A DNA stretch of 53,137 nucleotides from Setaria digitata (taxonomy: Eukaryota; Nematoda; Chromadorea; Rhabditida; Setariidae). Positions within the stretch are counted from its first letter, which is position 1. Every line of letters starts with the position of its first letter. Shown piece after piece: positions 13,801-24,300 of the stretch. The notes beneath the pieces were generated by a model. That model was not told the DNA's origin, did no database searches, and saw nothing but the letters and a program-made list of their open reading frames with translations. The translations under genes were made by a program, and so were the position numbers. The DNA lies in NCBI GenBank assembly GCA_003640385.1, contig RCAB01000433.1:1-53137 (forward strand). Reading direction: 5' to 3'.

Positions 13801-15732
13801 AGTTTTTTTTCTTTTTTTTTCATCTAATATAGGATTGATTCTTCACTGAAGGTGTCTGTGGCTTAATCTCATGACCCTTTCTTGGAACAGTCTGAGGACT
13901 GTGTTTTAACTAGGTAAACTTTTTTTACAGACTATTACTAGCTTGCTTAAATGGATGCAATATCCTATTAGCATTATTATTTGGAACAGATCAACTGCAG
14001 ACATCATATCTTACACTTAATTTTATAGTACTCAATACTGCTGGCTATCTTATTTACTATATTGTCTGTAAGGTTAGGTTTGAATTTAGTAAAATTCTGA
14101 TGCAAAGTTTAATATTTGATGCTTATTTTTTTTCATTTTTCTTATATCCTTTCTTCAATATTTTTTCAGTTTAAAAAGTATTCCTTTTTGTTTTATGTTT
14201 TTGTGGGTATGCATTTTCCACAGAATCATTAGGAAAAGAGAAAACAGTAATATTTCATTGTTCTTTGGTTAATCAGACTTCATGTCATTCTTGCTAGCAG
14301 GTATATTAGGGAAACCCTTTCTCGACAACTGACCTGGCTAGAACTTCAAAATATACTCTCCCATTTTAAGATTCTTGAAATTTTTGCAGCTTCTCACTAC
14401 AACTACTACTATTCCAACACTGTTATTTTAATTATTCATCCACTTTCAATTAGAAAAAAAAAACTTTTTATGCTGTGGTGATGATGCTAAGAGAAAGACT
14501 CGTTCTCTTACATCTCCTCTGTTTCACCTAATACTATAAGTAGTGAAATGAGGCCATTTGTTGTATTTTCTAATAAATTGTGAAATAGATAGCTTTTTCA
14601 CGGCTGCTAACTATTAATGTTACGCTTCTTCAGTTTACTTGAATAGAGGTTTGAAAAGTGTTAGGAAAATACCGCCACTCCTATGCGCTTTTGCGCGACA
14701 GTTGGAACAGAAAATTCATTAGAAAAGTTTGATCCATTCTATGTTTATTTATAGATAGTTATAATGTAAAACCAAAAAAAAAACTGCTCCTTCTCTTCTT
14801 TTTTTATTCCCCGGTGTTCCCATTTCCGGGCTATTTTATGGGTCTACAATTAGTAATTACAGAAGTAATTGTTGCATGTCACAAAAACTCCTTAATGATT
14901 GCAAAAATGGTGTTCGATTTTTTCGCAAATGTTGCCAATTTTCCAGTTATCATTGGAATAAAATTTCTGTCTAAGTCTCTTTACATAGTTAACAAATTGT
15001 TTTTAGCCAAAATATTTTAAAAATTATAATTGAAGTTTTGCCTTATGAATTGATTCCTTTTTTTCTTGCCTCCATTAAATGGAGTTCTTTTAACAGTGTT
15101 TATTAGGTTATCCATGGGGAAAAAGTTCCTGTACTTGCTATCGTTTATATAGTCGTTTCACTCCTCCTTTGGATTGTGGCCTTTTATTTCTTCAGCCATG
15201 GCAAGAATGATTGGACAGTAAGTGAAAATTTAGTTGTTTTTCGTTTATTTCCAACTTAATATCATTATTTGATGTAAGAACGGAGAATATTGTTGATTGT
15301 CAAATCATCACGGCCCTAATTATAGAGAATTTTGCTAAATAAGTGTAATTGATTAATTCTCATGTAGTTTCTGGTGTTCAGTAAAGTTCAGTTTTTTTTT
15401 TTATACTTCAGTGAAGCCTGATGATGTAACGATCAAATATTTTTAGAAGATCTCGTCTTAGACTTAGAATAGGAACTGTTAGCTAATTCATTTCCCAAAA
15501 TCGCTTTCCCAGCAACGTTTGCATAAATTCATAGACTTTTGAACTTCAGGTGACAGCAGCACAGAATCGAGCATTAGCTGAGGAATGCATGCTGTTCAAT
15601 TACTACGACTATCACGATATCTGGCATTTCATTTCTTCACTGGCATCTTTTTTTTCCTTGCTCTCTGTTGCTGGACTTGATGATGATATTTTAATTTCCG
15701 AATCGGATCAACAACCTATTTCCGTTTTCTGA
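7885..15732 (+). CDS. SID-1/CHUP-1/SIDT family multipass membrane protein
   Basis: Family members act in double-stranded RNA or cholesterol uptake and trafficking. Exons: 7885-8094, 8375-8499, 9099-9260, 9650-9815, 10049-10205, 10463-10616, 10845-10923, 11079-11179, 11292-11326, 11576-11673, 11890-12044, 12416-12555, 12793-12923, 13306-13393, 13544-13615, 13679-13718, 13931-14072, 15107-15217, 15550-15732, about 782 residues in all. A signal peptide (MAHLLPLLLLLLVHFARLVT) precedes an N-glycosylation-rich ectodomain and a first membrane helix in exon 10463-10616. The conserved block follows: CYRNMECAVPLGPFHTFN, then AFYHICPN, then a late HDIWHF motif and a short acidic tail ending SVF. AFYHICPN and HDIWHF hold the His residues expected of the CREST-type metal-binding core. 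Family membership is firm; CHUP-1 rather than SID-1 is likely, because parasitic nematodes often lack SID-1, but not shown. The junctions at 11326/11576 and 13615/13679 use weak donors and are tentative. Confidence 0.93.
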
Positions 15733-16731
15733 ATTTCTTCCTAAATTGTTCTGTTGCTTATGCTTTTGATTTCTTTTAATTCGTTTTTTCCCTTTTTTTT
15801 GTATTTTCTGCATTCCTTTTCGGTATCATTCATTGTTGTTACACGTGTTTACGTAAATGTTTAATCATTACAGATTGAGATCATTCTAGGAAAGATACAA
15901 AGTTGGTTCGGTCTATGATATATCTGTCAGTGGTATTGTTAGCTGAAAGTCTTTACAGATGATGTCTAGATGGTGTTTTGTGACGGCAGGTGTCTCTGGA
16001 CTTATTTGTTGTTTCTTTGAGAATTAAATCTTTAATTTAGTTGCTATATTGACTAAAGCCAACGTTACCTGAAGAGTGTTTGGGCGACGCAAGTGATAAT
16101 TCTTAAATTACGAACTATTTCGGCTTTATTGTCACTCGTTGATGATTCAGCAGCAGAACATTTCGCAAAGTACACCTCTGAAGCATTTGATGAATCCCTT
16201 CTCTTCATTTAATTGCTTTTATTCATAACTGATAAATTGATAAAAGCTGCTAGGCGAATAAACGGAACTTCGATGCTGACTTTCTTGATATCCTTTTAGA
16301 CTACTCTTGTCATTTTTCCGATCAAATGGCAATCTTCTCATTATTGTTCTATTATTTGCGTAATAACAGTAATAAAAGATATTTGCTTTTTTTTCTAGTA
16401 GAAAAAATGAGAATCATTGCAGCCTAGCACCACCAATCGTGTGTAAAACTTGTCTTCAGCGTACAAGCGGAAGCAGAAGGAGGCGTCGAGGATGATAAGT
16501 AACAGTTGAATACTACACTGAGATGTCACTTCTAAAGATAATTACAGGTTGGATGCATGGAACTAGCCGGAATTCATTCTCCCGAAATTACAATGACCTT
16601 CTTTCTCAAACAGCTATAAATTGAGTGGGCGACATCTCAACAAGCATCGAACAGTATTCGAAAGCTTCTCTTCTCCTCCCGAGCACTTTTCCCTCGATAA
16701 AATTTCCTCTTCTCTCCGAAAGTTCTTCGAA
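15733..16731. other. intergenic, no gene seen
   Basis: About 1 kb between the SIDT stop codon and the start of the His/Gly-rich protein gene. Short overlapping ORFs near 16620-16924 are frame shadows of exon 1 of the next gene and its leader. No RNA gene was recognised. Confidence 0.5.
16615..16620 (+). promoter_or_regulatory. TATA-like box of the His/Gly-rich protein gene
   Basis: TATAAA lies 111 bases upstream of the start codon at 16732, in the short interval before a gene for a secreted protein. The spacing would allow a leader of about 80 bases. This is a motif match only; the context is AT-rich and chance matches are common. Confidence 0.3.
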
Positions 16732-17952
16732 ATGTTCGAATCGACCACTTTTGCATTGTGCTTCATTACTTTATTTCAATACGTACTGTGCTCTAAATGG
16801 ATTGAATATGCACCTTCTCGGGAGTGGGACGCCGGTAGGTTTCATAGATTCTTTAATTCGGTTAAATATCCGCCTTGAGCAACTTTTTGATCATCACTTG
16901 AAGCATAAACTGCGACCCTTTTGAGCTTGGAACATATAGTTCCACTTGTATTATTTATCACTAGAAATGAACAAAAGGAGTCACATCAAATCAGTCCTTA
17001 GATCTTTCGAAAACTTCTTTAATTTAGGACAGAGTTGGGGTAAAGATGGCGTTGCTTGGGGTGGTTTCAACGCAGCAACAGGTGGAAAGACAGGAGCACG
17101 TGAATATGGAGACAAAGCACACAAATACGGTGACAGGGACCACGCTGGTTTTGCTTATGGTAGTAAGGGTGCTGCAGATGGCTTTTCCGAATTTGCAAAA
17201 CGGATTGCAGACGGACATATTGCTGATGCACTGGAAGCTGGAGAACGTGCACTTGCTGGTGAGGAAGATGGCTAACTCTTAAATCTTAATTGTCAACTTC
17301 CGTCTGGAACAGTGAACTGAAAGTGATCTAGATGATGTGCTGGATGACTGTGTGACACTTTAACTTTAACTTTCAAAATTCCTCTATTAACATTTGTTCC
17401 TCATTTAAGGGGTAGAAGGACACAAAAAATACTCATACTTCGCACAAGGATCGGGGCCACATGGATTTTACTCTAAAGGATACTGGGGAACAAATGGTAA
17501 GGAAATTCGCACTTAGCGATATAAAAACTTTTGGCACCTCACTTACTGAAATTAAGTGTTAGGGATGGAATTTCTGTTTCTGTTGAAATTGTTGTATTTT
17601 TGAAAGACTAGACGACTGAACGAGATGAAAAATCAATTTATGATTTCAATTTTAAATTAAAATTCCCCTTTAAGGTTATGATCATGAATCGGCAAAAGAA
17701 GCTCACGTAAAAGACGCTAAACATGGTGGCTTCAAGGAAGGTTACGAACATGCAGATGCTGATCACGGCTTGGCACATGCTGCCTGGGACAAGATCGCAC
17801 ATAGCAAAGATAACCATAAGCACGGCCATAATCATGGCGTGTGGAAGCACGGAGCCAAGGAATGGGACAATAGTAACCATCAGGACGGGTGGGAAGATTC
17901 CAGTGATGGACATCTTCATAAACATCACCATGGTGGAGAAATGTGGAATTGA
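16732..17952 (+). CDS. secreted His/Gly/Asp-rich protein of unknown function
   Basis: Four phase-matched exons (16732-16834, 17028-17258, 17410-17496, 17675-17952) encode 232 residues. A signal peptide covers about residues 1-20 (hydrophobic core ALCFITLFQYVLC), so the product should be secreted. The rest is hydrophilic and low in aliphatic residues, rich in Gly, His, Asp, Lys and aromatic residues, with loosely repeated YG-x-K-x-H, AxDG and AWDK/EWDN motifs and a His-rich tail (GHLHKHHHGG). I see no Cys after the signal peptide and no enzyme motif. Such composition would suit metal binding or an extracellular matrix or cuticle-associated role, but that is inference; I do not recognise the family. 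Two AATAAA signals lie about 300-340 bases after the stop. Confidence 0.82.
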
Positions 17953-18249
17953 TGCAGACAAGTTGACATTCATTTTGAATCTCTTACTCATTTTAGTCAG
18001 ATTTCTCACGTGTTTTTTTTTTTGTTCTTGAGATACAAAAGTGTATTACCATCGTTAGAAATGTGATGGAAGCACTTCATCACAGCGAAAATCTGATCGA
18101 AAGAGACGTCTCACGTGATGAATCACGGAAGTTAAGATGAAGGGAAATTAAGCGCAGAACTGATTGATTCGTAGACTGCGTCTCGATGCATGTTTATTCA
18201 TTCAACGGGATTTCAGTTATGGTATCACACTGGTGTTACTGCTTGGAAT

Positions 18250-18294
18250 AATAAACATGTTCGTTGTATAAACTTATTGAGGATTTTGAATAAA
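18250..18294 (+). terminator. poly(A) signals of the His/Gly-rich gene
   Basis: AATAAA occurs at 18250-18255 and again at 18289-18294, roughly 300 and 340 bases after the stop codon of the preceding gene and before the next gene begins at 18532. Either could direct 3'-end formation. Confidence 0.45.
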
Positions 18295-18531
18295 GTTGTG
18301 TTAATTGATGAAGCTCTCTAATCTCCCCAGCCGTTGATAATAGATAAAGGAATGTGAATTACACAGACATATGTGATTGTACCAAGCAATGACTAAATTT
18401 CATGGGCCGTGGTGGAGCGTTGCGTAATTAATGTCTAATTTTCTTCGTAGGTTCTGTTTGCTTCTGTCAGTTCAGTTTCTCGTTTATTCAATCGTTGCTA
18501 AATGTTCTACGGTATGTGTTAATTTTGGGGT

Positions 18532-20349
18532 ATGACAGTGATGACATCGAGGAAGATAACATTATTGCTGTTTGTATTGATTGGAATACAGTTATCACTG
18601 GAAGAAGATTCGAACACATGGATGGATACAACATTTCGCATTAGCAAGTTGAATTTTATTTGGTCTAAAGCTATACATCATCTTAGCGATAAGGCAATGA
18701 TCAAACGTTTGAAGGTAAGTTGTTACCACCTAGATGATAAGCTTCGCAAAGTGGAGAGCTTAATATCTGTGAAATTGAGAGTAGAGTCTTTTTTTGCCAA
18801 GTTCTTTGAAGTTTGAATCATTTACTCTGTTAGGAGTTTTTTCATCCTCTCTTTACGGCTTTATATCTAATTTTCAGGATGAATTGGATAAGTTCGACTC
18901 TCTTTATTTATCTGTAAAAGCAGCGGGAGCAAAAAGTGCAAAGTTAACACTAGAGGAGGTGGATAGTAAGCTCGTGCAGATGCTTGAGAAGTATGGTTTG
19001 GAATCAACAGTGAATGCTTATATGAAAGTATGTAGGCATTGACTTGAGATTATTTGCTGCGCCTCATTTTACATACTTTTGAATACTTTTTGGTTTCTTC
19101 TATTTCTTTTGGTGGGTTGGGGTCGCTAAGACAGGAAACAAGGTACATTGTCATGCGGGAAACTGAGACTCAGAATTTTGTTGATCAGTATAACTTCAAG
19201 AAGTTTTTCAGAAATATAAATGGCGCAGTGAGGAAGATATGAAAAAAGAGAACAGTGTTCTTCTTTCAGAGAAGTTCAGGGATCCAAAGCTGCAAAAACT
19301 TTGGCATGTTGCACAGAATTCGCACTTTTCTGAAGCTGCACTAAAAGGTGAAGTAATTGGGCATTATTCTTTGCATATGTTTGCACTAACTAGAGTAGTT
19401 ACTTATTAAGTTAGTAATGTAGCAGTCTTGGTGGGACTATTGAGTAATCGATTTGATCTTTCAGTCCTTCGTTTCTTATTAACTGAGTTTTTTTTTTCGT
19501 TATTGATATCTAGATTGTTTTAGCCCTTCATAAGGAGCTGAAAGACCATGAACAAAAAGTGGAAATCTACGATGATAAAGTGAGGTTGTTCAATGAATTC
19601 AACAATAATGCTGTAGTCGAAAATTCTTTCGAAATGAAAGATAAGTTAAGTCGTGAATTGAAGGTGCATCATAATAACATTATGGATTCATATGATGTAC
19701 TACAAGAAAAAGTTAAAAAAATGTCGCAAAAGGTATTCAGCAGTGAAAAAGTGGAGAATTTGTGGCATCTGGTTGGTATTTTTGACGTTTAGTTCTTTTA
19801 ATTCTTATAATTATTAGTCAGGACGTGCTGACAGTGATAGCACTTGTTTCGTTAAAAATAGCACTGCTTAGGATGCTAAATCTTATTTCATTTATTAATC
19901 GAGATTCTAGCAGAAATGCCTTCTGCAGCATTTGATAATATATTGAGCTGAATTACTTAAAATAAATTGAAGAGAAGTAGTGACAGATCGTTTTCCTAGT
20001 GGTAACGCCAATTCAATTTTACGTTGTAATTCTCTTTTTTCAGTTTTAAAATTTCATTTTGAAAATATTTTCTTGAGAGCTTTTTTAGGCGATGCAAAAT
20101 CCGAATTTTACCGCTTCGGAACTTGAATCAATACGAATAGAACTGGATCATTTTGATAAACGTCTTAAGAAGATGAAGTATCATGACGAAGAACTTGAGG
20201 CAGCGAGGAAGGAGCAGGAAAAGTTAGGCAAATTCAATGTAATCGATGGTGATATTAGTAGTTTTGAGGAGGAAAATAAACGTTTAGCACGTAAACTTAG
20301 GAAATTGGAGAATTATTTGGAAATGAAAATTGTTCATACGGAATTATAA
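18532..20349 (+). CDS. LRPAP1: LDL-receptor-family chaperone RAP (LRPAP1)
   Basis: Five exons (18532-18714, 18878-19027, 19212-19347, 19524-19771, 20089-20349) join in phase to a 325-residue protein; human RAP is 357. The family is an ER chaperone that binds newly made LDL-receptor-family proteins and blocks premature ligand binding. Visible features: an N-terminal signal peptide (core ITLLLFVLIGIQLSL), the three-repeat architecture of long amphipathic helices, MLEKYGLES aligning with the ILAKYGLDG segment of human RAP, PKLQKLWHVAQ and VENLWHL marking starts of later repeats (human DPRLEKLWHKA and IDLWDLA), and LESIRIELDHFDKRLKKM in repeat 3. The chain ends HTEL, the ER-retrieval tetrapeptide corresponding to HNEL in vertebrates. 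Start: the first Met (18532) or the in-frame Met at 18541 are both possible. Confidence 0.93.
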
Positions 20350-21309
20350 GTATATTACACTTTTCCTGTCTTGTTAACTGTCATTACTCTTTCCTAATGA
20401 GCATTTTCGTTTATCATAGGCTAAATGGCTGATTATAGGCGGATGCAGAACAGCAAATTTTAAGTGAAGGAAGTCTTAATTAGCTATGCCAACATGGTTT
20501 AATCTCTTTAAATTAGTGGATGTATATGTATTTCGATTACATAGTATGACAAGCAGTCCTTTGAAATACGTGTGTATCGTCTTCGAAATTTGACACTCTT
20601 GTAGGTCAAGTTGTTAATATATATAAATATAAAGTTCTTATTAGTGCTTAGTTTTCATTCGGGTATGGAAACTGTAACTCGTAATTGTAAACTAACTTTA
20701 TAAAACTCGTGCGGTATTCTCATGCCATGCAATATTTAGGTCAAAAAAGTTTTTGCTTTGCCTATTTTAGTTAATAAAAATTATCTTGTGGAAGAATATT
20801 AAATGTAAATACTATGCTTTGCGAATAAAACTGCAAAACACGATGTTTTAAATTCTTTTTTTTCACTTGAGCATAAACTATAATGAGCAATTTACAAAAA
20901 AAAAGTATTCCGCTGTAAAAAACAGCATCGTTCATGCTTTTGTGAACAAAGAGTGCCGAACCATCAAATTATTGTTCGGAACTTCCAATATGGCATAATA
21001 ATTATTATGTACAAGCGATAATAAACGACAGTTTTATAAGGCAAAATAAGAAATTATGCAGAACCTAGTAGAAGCTAACGGATCAATTAAGCAGAATAAT
21101 CACGTTAAGTCTTGGAACTTTTTTTTTTTAAAGAGTCAATTTTCGGCTGAATTCCTTCCGTCCAACTTGTTTCAGAGCGAGTTATTTTAAGGAATTGAAC
21201 GTTTAGAGCTTATCTTATTATGTTAGACTTTCCCTTTTCATTTTTCAGATCCGAGAAATGAATTTGCTGATATAATGGTGCTTTGACAAGCATTGAAAGG
21301 TTTGTGTTT
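20350..21309. other. convergent intergenic interval
   Basis: About 960 bases between the stop of RAP (+) and the stop of the BRICHOS-like gene (-). It holds AATAAA motifs on the plus strand near 20773 and 20824 that could end the RAP transcript, and otherwise shows no coding pattern. Confidence 0.5.
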
Positions 21310-24300
21310 CTATCCAACAGTAATCCATCCCTGATCATTCATCATCTGTTGATTTACCGCGCCCTTATTCTGAAGAAAACCGATTAAGCAAATCTAAGTT
21401 CGAATCGAGTCGTAGAACCTAAGTCCCAGTCTAATGTAGTCCTGACTTTTGCCTTTATTTTGAGCGAATGGATTCATTCATGTGATTGGCTACATTAGCT
21501 TATTTATGGATCAAGTCAACTGTTTAGTTGGTACATCTATGCTGTGTGGCATATTAATTATGAAATTACTTTTAGAGTGTTAAGAACTTGTTAATACTCT
21601 AGAGATACGCATTAGAACAACGAAAAATTTTAGCACGAAAGTTGAGGTATATTTTAGGCTTCCAGCTTGAAAATTAATGACCACGTGAAGCAGTCACAAA
21701 TTAGCCGGAGTACTTACTAGATGCAAGAAAGATTCCACTTCCAGATTCGTGGAACTACGAAAGGATCTTTTTCTTGGCGTAGTGAAGATATAACTTCCTT
21801 TGTTAAAATCTCTTCTCTAGTCATTTATTTTTCGTAAGGGAAAGGGTCACTCATCCTGAATATTTCTCCGAAATGGTTTTTTTTTTTTTTTCAAATTTAT
21901 GTACTTTTCAGTCAACAGTTACTTATTCGCTTTGTTTTTGTTTACTTAACAACAAGAAAGGAAAACACTCGAAAGCTAATGAAAAATGGGGGAATAAATT
22001 TGACTACCACCTTTCTCACAGTTTTTTCTTTTTCTTTCATGTCAAACTATATGTCCAGTATTACAAATAATTTCAAGCTTATAATTTAAAAAACTTGAGT
22101 TTACCTGGGTATTTGACAACATGTTTTGAACATATGGTGAAGCATTCATTGCTGACTGATCATAGATATTTTTTGGCTGATTGCTCTAAACACATATTTT
22201 TGGAATTGCCTCTATTAATAAATACAAGAAATAAACAAGATAAACAAAACTATTAAAGGACTCAAGAAAATTGCTGCAAGAATTTTATTTTATATTCTCA
22301 AATCTAATTAATTTACAGTAAATACTAAAAGTTTTTCTCTTTCTACACATAAAAGCTTATTTTCCCATTAATTTCTGCTTACAATCATTTAATTATACAA
22401 ATTTAAGTCAGACTAACCATTGTGTTGGGTAAATCTTCAGATGCTTTACCACTGGACAGTTGTGGATTGTAACTATTTACTTGTCCGCCATACTTCGTGG
22501 GGAAAGAAAACTGACCAATGTTGTTGCTGTTACCGAAAACATCAGTTTGTTGTACATTATTAGCACCTGAAGGAATCTGATAGGACTGTAGGACTTCACT
22601 GTAGAAGTCTCCATGATCCAGAGATGATTGTTTGATTTGTACTGGATAACTTGGTGGTGGCATCGGGAGTAATGGCTTCACTCGACCATTATCGATCGAG
22701 AGATCACTATTTCTACTTTCAAATCCATTTCCATTCTGATTATTGTTAAAGCCATTATTAGTGTTTAAATTGAGATCACTAGAAATGCTGCCGCTATAAG
22801 CGTCTGCTGTAAGCTGTTGCTGTTGTTGATAATATTTATTTCTCGAAATACTCTGAACAGTATTTGATGGGGAATTCTGCACACTCGACACAATATTGCT
22901 CATTTGATTTATTGCTTCATTTGTTGGATTTGAAATTTGCTCTGGAAATCTTCACTTTTTTAGCGAACTATTCCTTTTAAAAAATTCCCTTTTAGAGTGT
23001 CAAAGATCTCCGAATGATGCACTTTGCTGGTGATATGGTGCTAACAAAACTTGGCACATATTCTGATACGATTAATTCACCACCACCTATGATCGGACAA
23101 GTCGACTAATTTGGTCTGGACACTCGAGAAAATCAGCATTGACGATGAATTTGCCGAGAAAAATTCATTATAAACACAATCACACAGATAATATGAAAAA
23201 GAATAAACAAAACTAACGTGGTATTCCCTGTAAAGAAATCCATTTCGATTCGAAATTTCGATACTGATCTGAGATTGGTTGTACAATGCCATCAATACTA
23301 TTTTGTAATGTACTGAAACGCTTCCCATCATTGCCATTACTATTTATATTAATATTGATGTTTGTGTTATCGTTACCATTGTTAATACGATTCCACCCTG
23401 TAATAATTAGTTTTATGCACTTTAGGATGTTAGAAATTTTCATTAAAGTTTTAATCCCACTAATATCATTTTACGATAAAACTTGAAACTGGAGATTGTG
23501 AACTTTCCGAGACTTCAGCAATACTACTCTATCTCATCTGTAAACGTAAAATTTTGGTAAAATTGAAGTTAAATTAATTGAATAAATTTTCCGAGTCTCA
23601 CTAACCTCCATGATAAAACTGCTCGAAATCAAACTGATTCTGTTCACTACTATACGCGGCAGCAAAAGAGCGCCATTCCGGTACGAAAAGATAGAAGCAA
23701 TTACGGCGTACAATATTTAAAAATGTTTCAGCTCTCAGACGGTCCCTTTCAAGTCCAAGTTCCGGCAAGCAGAAATCATAGCAATCGCTGCATTTCTGTC
23801 CTGAATCAGTTTTAGAAAGTTAGAATTTAAGAACTGCATATCTAATACCTCCAAAAACTTTAATACAGCAACATTCCTGACTCTCATCTAATATCTAGAG
23901 CCATTATTAAACTTGCACTTCATAAATGGAAACTTGAAACTTATGATAAATTTCCACCATCAAAAGTCATCAACTTTTTTAGAATAATTTAAAATAAAAA
24001 AAAACCTTTTTGATCGAACTCAGTATAATTAAGCAAAATCCATCGTGCTCCATCACATTCCGGAATGGCTGGGTCAAAAAGTGTTGATGAGTTACCGAAA
24101 TATGAGCCCGGCAAGAAATTCCACACCTCTTCCCATCCTTGAGTTTGTTCTTTGCGCTTCAAAATGATAACATTATCAGTTGGATGACATCTGTGTATGT
24201 TGGACCTTTCTTCGTATATTTTTCCTTGATTTCATTGATTTACAATCAAAATCGTTCGAAAAGGTTACTGAAAACAGACCTTGAAAGCATTGTGAGCACC

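Noticed and set aside
17638..18009. Minus-strand 123-codon ORF
   Set aside because: It is the antisense of the last exon of the His/Gly-rich protein; Met/Phe/Val bias comes from reversed CAT and GAC codons.
21330..21425. Plus-strand open stretch SIPDHSSSVDLPRPYSEENR as an exon
   Set aside because: An in-frame TAA lies at the only acceptor, while the opposite strand gives a terminal exon in phase with the BRICHOS-like gene.
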